From NCBI RefSeq assembly GCF_900111325.1, contig NZ_FOGW01000005.1, positions 1 through 64,000 on the forward strand: DNA of 64,000 nucleotides. The letters are read 5' to 3'. The notes under the pieces were generated by a model. The model saw only the letters and a list, made by a program, of their open reading frames with translations, did not search any database and was not told the origin of the DNA. Both the position numbers and the translations under genes were made by a program. This document shows positions 36,951-45,468 of this stretch, in pieces; within the stretch, counting starts at the first letter, position 1, and each line of letters starts with the position of its first letter. This stretch comes from Lachnobacterium bovis. GTDB lineage: Bacteria; Bacillota; Clostridia; Lachnospirales; Lachnospiraceae.

Positions 36951-37931
36951 GTGAAGAAAATACTTATTACTTTGAGTGTATCTATTGTTTGTTTAGCAGT
37001 AGCTTATGGAGCTTTTATTGGTGTAAAGAAATTTAATTCAAATGGAAAAACTGAAGTTAAAGTAGCTAGTGTTAAAAAAACAAAAAATGTAGCGGTAAAT
37101 AAAAAAAATAAAGTCAAAAAAATAGAATATAAAGATACAAAGGCTACAAAAGATATAGTTAATCCTGAGATCATTAGTACTAATGGTATTGTTGTTGATA
37201 TTGATAGCAAGACTATTATCGCAAGAAAAAATGATAAGCAGGTAATGTGTCCTGCATCTATGACTAAGATTTTAACAGTTTTAGTTGCCTGTGAAAAAGT
37301 AAAAAATCTTGATGATAAAATTACTATAACAAAGGATATGATTAATTATGTCTATGCACATGGCTGTAGTTCTGTGGGATTTGTTGAAGGTGAACAAATC
37401 ACAGTAAAAGACGCACTTTATGGAACAATTTTACCATCAGGAGCAGATGCTGCATTAGCATTAGCAACTTACGTAGCAGGTTCACAGGATAAATTTGTAG
37501 TTTTGATGAATAAAAAATTAGATGAATTTGGTTTGTCAAAAACGGCACATTTTACAAATTGTATTGGATTGTATGATGATAATCATAAATGTAGCATGTA
37601 TGATATGTCCATCATACTTAGTCATGCATTAGAAAATAAATTTTGTAAGAAAATTTTGTCGACTCATACATATACAACTTCAAAAACAGAGCAACATCCT
37701 GAAGGATGTACAGTATCAAATTGGTTTTTAAGAAGAATCGAAGATAAAAAAATGCCAGGTAAAGTTATGTGTGCTAAAACTGGTTTTGTAAATCAGTCAG
37801 GATCATGTGCAGCTAGTTATTTTGAAGATAAATCAAAAAAACATAAATATATTTGTGTGACTGCTGGTTCAAGTAGTTCTTGGAAATGTATTTATGATCA
37901 AGTAGAAATTTATAATGAGTTTGCCTCATAA
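36951..37931 (+). CDS. D-alanyl-D-alanine carboxypeptidase family protein (peptidase S11)
   Basis: A 326-residue penicillin-binding-type peptidase with a membrane anchor or uncleaved signal (about 4-24). The active-site SxxK is SMTK (Ser103, Lys106) and the KTG motif is in AKTGFV. The SxN motif is SGA (LPSGADAALAL), with Ala for Asn. The enzyme should trim the terminal D-Ala from peptidoglycan pentapeptides outside the membrane. The start is GTG at 36951, 5 to 6 bases after AGAAGGTGG; the in-frame GTG at 36942 lies within that site. A terminator follows. Confidence 0.88.
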   Translation: MKKILITLSVSIVCLAVAYGAFIGVKKFNSNGKTEVKVASVKKTKNVAVNKKNKVKKIEYKDTKATKDIVNPEIISTNGIVVDIDSKTIIARKNDKQVMCPASMTKILTVLVACEKVKNLDDKITITKDMINYVYAHGCSSVGFVEGEQITVKDALYGTILPSGADAALALATYVAGSQDKFVVLMNKKLDEFGLSKTAHFTNCIGLYDDNHKCSMYDMSIILSHALENKFCKKILSTHTYTTSKTEQHPEGCTVSNWFLRRIEDKKMPGKVMCAKTGFVNQSGSCAASYFEDKSKKHKYICVTAGSSSSWKCIYDQVEIYNEFAS

Positions 37932-37985
37932 ACAATAGCATATAACTGTTAGTATACTTTATTGTTTATAGGTGAATTTATAAGA

Positions 37986-38023
37986 AATAGACACTAAGTT
38001 ATTTTAACTAGTGTCTATTTTTT
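37986..38023 (+). terminator. Terminator after the carboxypeptidase gene
   Basis: AATAGACACTA (37986-37996) pairs with TAGTGTCTATT (38009-38019), loop AGTTATTTTAAC, then a T-run. Confidence 0.85.
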
Positions 38024-38093
38024 ATATTTATTTCCACTTAAACCCCAAAAAATAAAATTATGCAATATTTATTAAAAATAATAAAAATAAGTG

Positions 38094-38122
38094 TTGACAA
38101 ACTAAAGTTAATAAGGTAATAT
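38094..38122 (+). promoter_or_regulatory. Promoter of the DUF3793-flavodoxin operon
   Basis: TTGACA (38094-38099), a 17-base spacer and TAATAT (38117-38122). The expected start is near 38129, directly at the operator below. Confidence 0.75.
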
Positions 38123-38130
38123 AAATATCA

Positions 38131-38146
38131 GTTAGGGAAGCCTAAC
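38131..38146 (+). promoter_or_regulatory. DtxR/IdeR-type operator at the flavodoxin promoter
   Basis: GTTAGGGAAGCCTAAC is an inverted repeat GTTAGG-GAAG-CCTAAC overlapping the predicted transcription start. It matches the TTAGG-N4-CCTAA core of DtxR-family iron boxes (TTAGGTTAGCCTAA). The gene it controls (flavodoxin) is a classic iron-starvation product. No regulator of this family is in the window. Confidence 0.6.
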
Positions 38147-38160
38147 CGAAAGGAGAGGTC

Positions 38161-38793
38161 ATGAGTTCTGAAATTATTAAGATTTTAAATAGACAAGATT
38201 TGAAGAAGCTTGAGCTGCAAATTATAGTGCAATGTACTCCAGTGTTAATAAGATGTAAAACATCTAATATGTTAAGTGTAGACGAAAAATATGAGTATTC
38301 AGTAAAAAGAATATGCAAGAAAATGTTTTTAAAAACAGTTGAACTTGTGAGACTTAACGGTAAGATAATATTTTTTGTATATGATGCAGAAAAACTAGAA
38401 AGTTATGTATCTAAAAAAGAATGCAGATTTGTTTTACATAAATTAGGATATAAAATAGATGATTTAGAAAGCGATTTGTTAGAGTTTAGAAATAGATATA
38501 ATTTATATTTAAATAGTAGAAAAAGCTTTCCGCATGAGATGGGAATATTCTTAGGATATCCTATTGAAGATGTTGTTGGATTTATAAAAAATGATGGTAG
38601 GAACTCATTAATAACAGGATATTGGAAAGTATATAAAGATGCTGATTCAAAAAAGAGGTTATTTGAACTTTTTGATAATGTTCAGTTAAAAATACTTAAA
38701 CGATTTGCAAAAGGAGAAAACTTAATAGATATAGTAAACAATAATGCTTCAGCAATAGTAAGTATGACTGATACATGCGAAATATATGCTTAA
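38161..38793 (+). CDS. DUF3793 family protein
   Basis: A 210-residue member of DUF3793, a Firmicute family without known activity. The signature FPHEMGIFLGYPIEDVVGFIKN and GYWKVYKD is clear. Family members usually sit beside flavodoxin, as here (next gene, 70 bases on), so a role in flavodoxin expression, maturation or iron/flavin economy is likely by association only. GGAGAGG precedes the ATG, and the operator overlaps the promoter. Confidence 0.88.
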   Translation: MSSEIIKILNRQDLKKLELQIIVQCTPVLIRCKTSNMLSVDEKYEYSVKRICKKMFLKTVELVRLNGKIIFFVYDAEKLESYVSKKECRFVLHKLGYKIDDLESDLLEFRNRYNLYLNSRKSFPHEMGIFLGYPIEDVVGFIKNDGRNSLITGYWKVYKDADSKKRLFELFDNVQLKILKRFAKGENLIDIVNNNASAIVSMTDTCEIYA

Positions 38794-38863
38794 AAATGTT
38801 CATAACCCAAAGGGATAAATAAAGGGTTACAAAATAAAAAATTACATTATTTAGGAGGAAAAA

Positions 38864-39295
38864 ATGGATAAGGTAAAAGTAATTTACTGGTCACAGACAG
38901 GTAATACTGCAGCAATGGCTCAAGCTGTTGCAGAGGGAATAAAAAAAGAAGGAAAGGAAGCTGAAATATTAGATTGTAGCAGTGTATCTGTAGCTGATTT
39001 AAAAGAAGAAAAAGCTTTTGCTTTAGGTTGTCCTGCTATGGGCGCTGAAGAATTAGAAGAAGGTGAAATGGAGCCTTTAGTAGAAGAAATATGTGCAATT
39101 TGTGCATCTAAGACAATTGCCTTGTTTGGATCTTATGGATGGGGTGATGGTGAATGGATGAGAAATTGGGTTGATAGAATGAAAGAAGCCGGAGCAGTTG
39201 TTTTAAATGATGAAGGGGTCATTTGTCAAGAATATCCGGGTGACGAAGCTATTCTAAATTGTGAAAATTTAGGAAAGCAATTAGCAGCTGTATAA
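38864..39295 (+). CDS. Flavodoxin
   Basis: A 143-residue short-chain flavodoxin. The FMN phosphate loop is SQTGNTAAMAQAVAEG (about 9-24), with acidic 60s and 90s loops (GSYGWGDGEWM). It transfers single electrons and can replace ferredoxin when iron is scarce. AGGAGG precedes the ATG. It is the second gene of the operon with a DtxR-type box at the promoter. Confidence 0.95.
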   Translation: MDKVKVIYWSQTGNTAAMAQAVAEGIKKEGKEAEILDCSSVSVADLKEEKAFALGCPAMGAEELEEGEMEPLVEEICAICASKTIALFGSYGWGDGEWMRNWVDRMKEAGAVVLNDEGVICQEYPGDEAILNCENLGKQLAAV

Positions 39296-39302
39296 TAATA
39301 CA

Positions 39303-39470
39303 GTTTTTAAATACGATAGCAAGTTGAAGAACTCCCACTTCACTTGATATAAATTATGTAGACTCCGATAAAGATTCGCCATATCTTTTCTCTCGGAAAA
39401 TTTGTTAAAAAACTTAGTGTAGATCAAAGAATAAAACGTTAAGAGAAATCTTGGCGTTTTTTCTTTTTTT
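39303..39470 (+). ncRNA. Candidate small RNA downstream of flavodoxin
   Basis: A 170-base structured stretch with no gene. Hairpin one: CAAGTTGAAG (39320-39329) with CTTCACTTG (39338-39346), exposing an AACTCCCA loop that could bind Shine-Dalgarno sequences. Hairpin two: CTCCGATAAAGAT with ATCTTTTCTCTCGGA. Then a terminator, AAAACGTTAAGA against TCTTGGCGTTTT, with a T-run near 39455-39470. A TATAAT at 39291-39296, over the flavodoxin stop codon, could start it (-35 TTTAGG is poor). It could equally be the 3' UTR of the operon. Confidence 0.4.
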
Positions 39471-39555
39471 TATAAAAAAGACATAAAAATATAATTTGAC
39501 TTTTTTTTATACAGTTGTTAATATATAAAAGTATGTTGATATAATTATTTTAAAT

Positions 39556-39627
39556 GCAACTATAGTATAATGGATAGAACGCGAGACTCCGACTCTCGAA
39601 ATGTGGGTTCGATTCCCGCTAGTTGCA
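39556..39627 (+). tRNA. tRNA-Arg (anticodon CCG)
   Basis: A 72-nt cloverleaf. The acceptor stem is GCAACTA with TAGTTGC, and the anticodon stem CGAGA/TCTCG closes the loop CTCCGAC, giving anticodon CCG (codon CGG). The T arm is GTGGG-TTCGATT-CCCGC and the discriminator is A. The 3' CCA is not encoded (TGC follows). One weak A-A pair lies in the D stem, as in other clostridial tRNA-Arg(CCG). Confidence 0.93.
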
Positions 39628-39666
39628 TGCAAGGATAAATTAATAAGTAATGCTAGGAGGAAAATT

Positions 39667-40824
39667 ATGCAGAATTTGCGTGATAAAATAAAGAAGTTTT
39701 TTTCACCAAAAGGTAAGAATGGTAGTTTTTTTAAGAGAAATTTCAGAATCATTGCAGCGTCTATTTTGTTAGTTGTTTTAGTTGCTGTTTTGGTATATTC
39801 TGTTGCAGTTGATAGTGGAAGGCTCAGAAAAATGGGCAAAATAGAAGCAGGAAAGGCTAATATTGAGAATTTTGAGTTTGATAAAGAATTTATTAAAGAC
39901 AAGAAGTTAAACAAGAAAATAAAAAATTTAATGAATAAGTATTTCGAAGGATATGCAACAGCTGATATAGATGAAATGAAAGAAGTTGCAACACCTGTAT
40001 CAGGAGATGAAGGTAATTACATTAAATTTATTACAAGTGATTATGAATCATTTGACAATATTAAAGTATATGTTAAAAATGGTTTAACAGAAGGTTCATA
40101 TTTTGTATCTGTTTACTATGGTTTAAAATTTAAAAACGTAGATGCAACAGTGCCAGGATTAGAATTCTTTTATCTTGAGACAGATAATAAAGGCAAGTTA
40201 TATATTAACAATTTATATAGTAGCTATAATTTCTCAAAAAATGAAAATGCTATGGATAAGACAATCTATGACTTGATTTCTAAATATGAGAAACAAGATG
40301 ACGTAGCTGCGCTTAGAAAAGACACAGAAACAGCATATAATAAAGCATTAGCAAAAGATAAAGATCTTGCTATTGCTGTTACAAAAATCAAAGATAAGAT
40401 TAAAGAGTGGTCTAAGAAAACAGAGGCTGCTGAAGAAAAAGCAGCAAAAGAAAGAGCTGAAAAAGAAAAGGCTAAGAAAGAAAAAGCAGCAAAGGAAAAG
40501 GCCGAAAAAGAAAAGGCTAAGAAGGAAAAAGCTGACAAAGAAAAAGATAAAAAGAAAACTGAAGAAAAAAAATCATCAGAGAAGAAGGATGATAAGTCTA
40601 CAGAGAAAAAAACAGAAAATAAACAGTCAGATACTGTAAAAGTAAAAGGTACAGGTATTCTTGTAAGAGATAGAGCAGGTACTGAAGGTAGTCAGTTAGT
40701 TGGATCAGTTGATGCAGGTGAATATAAGAAGCTTGGTCAAGAGGGTGACTATATCTTGATTCAATTTACAGATGATAGAGGTGCTCATACAGGATACATT
40801 AACAAACAATTTGTTGAAAATTAA
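39667..40824 (+). CDS. Membrane-anchored protein with Lys/Glu-rich helix and C-terminal SH3 domain
   Basis: A 385-residue protein. A transmembrane helix (about 27-48) follows a basic N-terminus, so the body is probably outside. Residues about 250-320 are almost purely Lys, Glu and Ala with KAKKEKA/AEKEKA-like repeats, predicting a long charged helix. The C-terminal 65 residues (VKVKGTGILVRDRAGTEGS to GYINKQFVEN) are a bacterial SH3 (SH3b) fold, which usually binds cell wall. AGGAGG precedes the ATG at 39667; the track-length extension overlaps the tRNA and is spurious. Function unknown, cell-envelope role inferred. Confidence 0.75.
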   Translation: MQNLRDKIKKFFSPKGKNGSFFKRNFRIIAASILLVVLVAVLVYSVAVDSGRLRKMGKIEAGKANIENFEFDKEFIKDKKLNKKIKNLMNKYFEGYATADIDEMKEVATPVSGDEGNYIKFITSDYESFDNIKVYVKNGLTEGSYFVSVYYGLKFKNVDATVPGLEFFYLETDNKGKLYINNLYSSYNFSKNENAMDKTIYDLISKYEKQDDVAALRKDTETAYNKALAKDKDLAIAVTKIKDKIKEWSKKTEAAEEKAAKERAEKEKAKKEKAAKEKAEKEKAKKEKADKEKDKKKTEEKKSSEKKDDKSTEKKTENKQSDTVKVKGTGILVRDRAGTEGSQLVGSVDAGEYKKLGQEGDYILIQFTDDRGAHTGYINKQFVEN

Positions 40825-40834
40825 TAGAAAAGAG

Positions 40835-40859
40835 CGGAGACTTTTTAGTCTCCGTTTTT
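40835..40859 (+). terminator. Terminator after the SH3 gene
   Basis: CGGAGAC (40835-40841) and GTCTCCG (40848-40854) with a TTTTTA loop, then TTTTT. Confidence 0.9.
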
Positions 40860-40898
40860 CTAAATATAAAAAAAACATATTATTAAAATGAGGTAAGC

Positions 40899-41642
40899 AT
40901 GTCAAACAATGTAGAAGGTGTACGTATTAATAAATATCTTAGCCAAGCAGGTGTCTGTTCAAGAAGAGCTGCAGATGAGCACATTGCAAATGGTGAAGTA
41001 CTAATAGATGATGTTGTGGCAGAAAGTGGTATGAAAGTTATGCCAGGTCAAAAGGTTTATTTTAAAGGAAAATTAATTAATTCTGAAGACGAGTTTATTT
41101 TGATTGCTTTTAACAAACCTGTTGGAATAGTATGCACAGCAGAAAAAAGAGAAAAAGATAATATAATAGATTATATTAATTATCCTAAAAGAATTTTTCC
41201 AATAGGAAGATTAGATAAAAATTCTCAGGGTTTAATTTTACTTACAAATGACGGAGATATATTTAATAAAATTATACGTGGAAGTAATGAACATGAAAAA
41301 GAATATATTGTTAAAGTAAATAAACCTATTACCGATGAGTTTATAGAGCAAATGTCGAAAGGTGTTTATATTGAAGATTTAGATAAGACAACTAGACCTT
41401 GCAAAATAACAAAGGTTAATGATAGAAGTTTTAAAATAATTTTAACACAAGGTTTAAATAGACAAATTCGTAGAATGTGTAAAGTATTTGGTTATAGAGT
41501 TACATATTTAAAACGCGTTAGAATTATGAATATCCAGTTGAGAGATTTAAAAGTTGGTGAATACAGAAATGTAACATCATCAGAGTTAAAGCTTTTAAAA
41601 TCAAAAATTTCAAAGTCAACTAATGGTCCACGTAGAGTTTAA
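40899..41642 (+). CDS. RluF-like 23S rRNA pseudouridine synthase
   Basis: A 247-residue RsuA-family synthase. The N-terminal S4 domain (about 8-65, INKYLSQAGVCSRRAADEHI) binds RNA; the catalytic aspartate is in GRLDKNSQGLILLTNDGD. The C-terminal block GLNRQIRRMCKVFGY matches RluF (E. coli U2604) more than RluB. AGGTAAGC precedes the ATG. The precise rRNA site is inferred from similarity. Confidence 0.85.
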   Translation: MSNNVEGVRINKYLSQAGVCSRRAADEHIANGEVLIDDVVAESGMKVMPGQKVYFKGKLINSEDEFILIAFNKPVGIVCTAEKREKDNIIDYINYPKRIFPIGRLDKNSQGLILLTNDGDIFNKIIRGSNEHEKEYIVKVNKPITDEFIEQMSKGVYIEDLDKTTRPCKITKVNDRSFKIILTQGLNRQIRRMCKVFGYRVTYLKRVRIMNIQLRDLKVGEYRNVTSSELKLLKSKISKSTNGPRRV

Positions 41643-41737
41643 TAGTAATAAACAGTTATTTTTTGGTGGATTTTATAGATTTTGAGAATATATCAGATTA
41701 TAGATGAATATTCAATATTTAAAATAGGTGTGTGATT

Positions 41738-43696
41738 ATGGAAAAGAGAACAAGAATAGAAGAGTTAGTTGATAAATTAAATATGGCATCAGAAGCTTAT
41801 TATTCTGGTGGAAATGAAATAATGTCTAACTATGAATGGGATAGCTTATTCGATGAATTAGTTATGCTAGAAAATGAAACTGGTATAGTTTTAGAAAATT
41901 CTCCAACACAAACAGTTGGTACAGATAAAGAAACTGGAAAAAAAGAGCAACACGAATACCAAGCCTTATCTTTAGCTAAGACAAAAAGTGTTGATGAACT
42001 AATTAAATGGGCAGAAAATAGAGATATATGGCTTTCATGGAAATTAGATGGATTGACTCTTGTTTTAACATATGATGATGGTAAATTAAGTAAAATTGTT
42101 ACACGAGGAAATGGTACAATTGGTACAAATATTACTCATCTAAAATCAGTAATATCAGGATATCCTTTAAATATTGACTATAAAGGACATATGGTTGTTC
42201 GTGGTGAAGCAACAATTTCATATACTGATTTCAATAATATAAATGATATGATAGAAGATGATGATGAGAAATATGCCAATCCAAGAAATTTAGCATCAGG
42301 TTCTTTAAATTTGGATAATCCAGAAGAAGTGAAAAAAAGACATGTTGAGTTTAATGCTTTTACATTAGTTCATATTGATGATGCAATTAATTCATGGGGC
42401 GATAGAATGGAGTTCCTTGAAAAATTAGGATTTACTGTTGTAAAAAGGGAGCTATGTACAACATTAACGATAAGAGATGCTGTAAATAGATGGACAAACG
42501 ATGTTGAAACAGGCAAAATGGACATACCTGTGGATGGGTTAGTAATTTGCTATGATGATGTAGAATATTCACAAACAGGTAGTGTGACAGGACATCATGC
42601 AACAAGGGCAGGTTTAGCTTTTAAATGGCAAGATGAATCCGTAAAAAGTAAATTGAAATACGTTGAATGGTCATGTGCAGTCTCAACTATTTCGCCAGTT
42701 GCAGTTTTTGAGCCAGTTCAAATTGAAGGAACAACTGTTTCGAGAGCTTCTTTGTGTAATTTGAGTGAAATTGAAAGATTAGATTTAAAAGAAGAGGCAG
42801 AAATTGAAGTAATAAAAGCTAATAAAATTATTCCAAAAGTTATTTCTTCACAAAATGGTATAGGTGATCTTAAAATTCCAGACGTTTGTCCGGTTTGTGG
42901 TGCTAAAACTAGCATTCATATTAGTAAAACAGGCACTAAAACACTTCATTGCGTAAATGAGGAATGTTCAGCTAAACATGTTAAACGTTTTGAAAGATTT
43001 GTAAGTAAAAATGGTATGGATATTGAAGGATTGTCAGTACAGACTATTTTAAGATTTATGAATGAGGGATTCATATCAGATTTTAAGGATATTTATGAAT
43101 TAAACAAACATTATGATACAATAAAAAAGCTAGAAGGATTTGGTGAAAAATCATGCGAAAATCTTGATGCGGCAATAAAGAAAAGTATAATGGTTAAAGC
43201 GGTTAATTTTATTTATTCTTTATGTATACCAATGATAGGTCTAGATGCTGCAAAAAGAATTGTATCAAGTCTAGGGTTTGAAGAGTTTGTTAACCGTTTA
43301 GAACAATTTATTCCGTTTGTTGATATAGATGGAATTGGTGATGAAAAATCAAGTTCAATTATTAAATGGTATCAAGATGAAAAAAATCAAGAAGAATTTA
43401 AAGCTTTATTAAATATTATTTCTATTACAGAAGGAGATAAAGTTGTTCTAGAAGGTGGAAAATGCCAAGGAATTACTTTTGTTATAACAGGTGATGTTCA
43501 TAGCTTTAAAAATAGATCAGAATTCAAAGCGTATGTTGAATCTGAGGGTGGAAAGGTTACAGGTTCAGTATCAAAGAAAACGAACTATCTTGTTAATAAT
43601 GATATAGAATCTATGTCGGCAAAAAATAATAAAGCAAGAGAATTAAATATTCCTATTATTTCAGAGGATGAATTTATAGAAAGATTTGGAAAATAA
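41738..43696 (+). CDS. ligA: NAD-dependent DNA ligase
   Basis: A 652-residue LigA. The adenylation lysine is in the KxDG motif WKLDGLTL, and the OB fold, the four-cysteine zinc site (CPVCGAKT and CVNEECSAKH), helix-hairpin-helix repeats and a C-terminal BRCT domain (GITFVITGDVHSFKNRSEF) follow. It is essential for joining Okazaki fragments. The ATG at 41738 is preferred to the GTG at 41732. Slightly shorter than typical (about 670). Confidence 0.96.
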   Translation: MEKRTRIEELVDKLNMASEAYYSGGNEIMSNYEWDSLFDELVMLENETGIVLENSPTQTVGTDKETGKKEQHEYQALSLAKTKSVDELIKWAENRDIWLSWKLDGLTLVLTYDDGKLSKIVTRGNGTIGTNITHLKSVISGYPLNIDYKGHMVVRGEATISYTDFNNINDMIEDDDEKYANPRNLASGSLNLDNPEEVKKRHVEFNAFTLVHIDDAINSWGDRMEFLEKLGFTVVKRELCTTLTIRDAVNRWTNDVETGKMDIPVDGLVICYDDVEYSQTGSVTGHHATRAGLAFKWQDESVKSKLKYVEWSCAVSTISPVAVFEPVQIEGTTVSRASLCNLSEIERLDLKEEAEIEVIKANKIIPKVISSQNGIGDLKIPDVCPVCGAKTSIHISKTGTKTLHCVNEECSAKHVKRFERFVSKNGMDIEGLSVQTILRFMNEGFISDFKDIYELNKHYDTIKKLEGFGEKSCENLDAAIKKSIMVKAVNFIYSLCIPMIGLDAAKRIVSSLGFEEFVNRLEQFIPFVDIDGIGDEKSSSIIKWYQDEKNQEEFKALLNIISITEGDKVVLEGGKCQGITFVITGDVHSFKNRSEFKAYVESEGGKVTGSVSKKTNYLVNNDIESMSAKNNKARELNIPIISEDEFIERFGK

Positions 43697-43759
43697 TAGG
43701 TGAAATGATATTATAATTTTAAATAAGTTTAAATGTTTATAAGAGAGAGAGGAATAGAA

Positions 43760-44683
43760 ATGCCAATAAAGACACAGAATGATTTACCAGCAAAAAGTAT
43801 TTTAGAGCGTGAGAATATTTTCGTAATAGATGAACATAGGGCGACGCATCAGGATATTCGTCCTATTACAATAGCAATCCTAAATTTAATGCCGTTAAAA
43901 GAAGATACAGAGTTACAGCTTCTTAGAATGTTATCAAATACTCCATTACAAGTTGATGTATCTTTCTTAAAATTAGAATCACATAAATCAACACATACAT
44001 CACTTAGTCATTTAAATAAGTTTTATGAGTCATTTAGTGAAGTTAAAGATAAAAATTTTGATGGTTTGATTTTGACTGGTGCACCTATAGAGTTGATGGA
44101 ATTCGAAAAAGTAGACTATTGGGAAGAATTATGCAAAATTATGGAATGGTCTAAAACACATGTCACATCGACACTACATGTTTGTTGGGGAGCACAGGCA
44201 GGATTATATTATCATTTTGGAATTAAGAAGCACGTTTTAGGTCAAAAATGTTTCGGAATTTTTAATCATAGAGTGAGAAAAAGAAAAATACCGCTAGTAA
44301 GAGGTTTTGATGACTATTTTATGGCACCACATTCAAGACATACTGTTGTTAGAAAAGAAGATATCGAAAACTGTGATGATTTAGTTATTTTAGCAGATTC
44401 TAAAGAGGCTGGTGTATTTTTAGTGATGAAAGAGGACGGAAGACAAATCTTTATGATGGGACATCCAGAATATGATAGATATACACTTGATAGAGAATAT
44501 AAGAGAGATGTTTCTATGGGACTAGATATTGAGCCACCTTTGAATTACTATCCTAACGATGATCCAAATGAGAAACCAAAATTGTCATGGAGATCACACG
44601 CAAGTATTTTTTACGCTAATTGGTTAAATTATTACGTGTATCAACAGACTCCATATTCATGGAATAAGATAGCCGAGAAGTAG
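43760..44683 (+). CDS. metA: Homoserine O-acetyltransferase (MetA type)
   Basis: A 307-residue MetA enzyme that acylates homoserine at the start of methionine synthesis. The catalytic Cys142 is in LHVCWGAQAG and His in MGHPEYDR. Residue 111 is Glu (GAPIELMEF), the residue reported to favour acetyl-CoA over succinyl-CoA in this family. GAGAGAGG precedes the ATG at 43760. No SAM riboswitch or T-box is visible upstream. Confidence 0.93.
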   Translation: MPIKTQNDLPAKSILERENIFVIDEHRATHQDIRPITIAILNLMPLKEDTELQLLRMLSNTPLQVDVSFLKLESHKSTHTSLSHLNKFYESFSEVKDKNFDGLILTGAPIELMEFEKVDYWEELCKIMEWSKTHVTSTLHVCWGAQAGLYYHFGIKKHVLGQKCFGIFNHRVRKRKIPLVRGFDDYFMAPHSRHTVVRKEDIENCDDLVILADSKEAGVFLVMKEDGRQIFMMGHPEYDRYTLDREYKRDVSMGLDIEPPLNYYPNDDPNEKPKLSWRSHASIFYANWLNYYVYQQTPYSWNKIAEK

Positions 44684-44718
44684 CAAAAAGACTAGATTCT
44701 TTAACTTTATTATGAAGT

Positions 44719-44810
44719 TATCAAAGGGATTTGAGACTGTAATTGACGAAGGTGGAGTATTCCTTTCGGGTGGTGAAATCATAGAAAGAGAAAACTATGA
44801 TTCTTTGATA
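44719..44810 (+). other. Possible three-helix structured RNA element
   Basis: Closing helix TATCAAAG (44719-44726) with CTTTGATA (44803-44810). Inside, AATCATAG (44777-44784) pairs with CTATGATT (44795-44802), which abuts the closing strand directly, and CGAAGG pairs with CCTTTCG in between. This gives a three-way junction. The same bases also hold a 33-codon frame from 44712 without a ribosome binding site. I cannot match it to a named riboswitch. Confidence 0.3.
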
Positions 44811-44956
44811 TAACAGGATGGAGTATCTTACATATGGTTTTACTACAAGCATAGTGGATAGATTTTAGTAAATTTATATAAGAGAATAAAAAATTTTGTT
44901 TTCAAAATATATATTATTTGTTATAATGGTATATATAATTACTGAGGAGGCATAAA

Positions 44957-45334
44957 ATGGCTGAAAACAGAAAAACATTTAAGATGAAAGAAAGTGAAGC
45001 TGGCGAAGTTAGAGTCGCTGATGAGGTGGTTGCAATTATCGCCGGACTTGCTACAACTGAAGTAGAAGGAGTAAGTTCTATGGCTGGCAATATCACAAAT
45101 GAAATTGTTAGTAAATTAGGAATGAAGAATCTTTCTAAGGGAATTGTTGTGGAGGTTTTAGAAGAGGAAGTTAAAGTTGATGTTGCAATTAATATCGCTT
45201 ATGGATATAGCATCCCAGAAGTATCTAAAAACGTTCAGGATAAAGTAAAGAGTGCTGTAGAAAATATGACAGGATTAACTGTTGCAGAAATTAATGTTAG
45301 AATTGCAAGCGTTGATATGTCTGAAAATAATTAG
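44957..45334 (+). CDS. Asp23/Gls24 family envelope stress protein
   Basis: A 125-residue Asp23-family protein (GEVRVADEVVAIIAGLATTEVEGV, then GYSIPEVSKNVQDKVKSAVENMTG). Members are membrane-associated or cytoplasmic and induced by alkaline or envelope stress; a paralogue often precedes nusB in Clostridia, as here. AGGAGG precedes the ATG. It has its own terminator, so is probably not cotranscribed with nusB. Confidence 0.93.
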   Translation: MAENRKTFKMKESEAGEVRVADEVVAIIAGLATTEVEGVSSMAGNITNEIVSKLGMKNLSKGIVVEVLEEEVKVDVAINIAYGYSIPEVSKNVQDKVKSAVENMTGLTVAEINVRIASVDMSENN

Positions 45335-45367
45335 TACTTTTTAATCAGTCGAATTTATAGTATAATC

Positions 45368-45396
45368 AAGGATGTCATTAGACATCCTTATTTTTT
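45368..45396 (+). terminator. Terminator after asp23
   Basis: AAGGATGTC (45368-45376) with GACATCCTT (45381-45389), a four-base loop and a T-run. Confidence 0.9.
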
Positions 45397-45468
45397 GATT
45401 ATATATAAGTAATAGATAATGGTATGTTTATTGTATATTTTAAGTACCAAGCAGAAAGGAACCCAAAA

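Noticed and set aside
40266..40538. Minus-strand Ser/Ala/Phe-rich frame
   Set aside because: Antisense shadow of the Lys/Glu-rich repeat of the SH3 protein; such repeats give long open antisense frames.
44712..44813. 33-residue peptide gene
   Set aside because: No Shine-Dalgarno, length compatible with chance, and strong base pairing suggests RNA structure.
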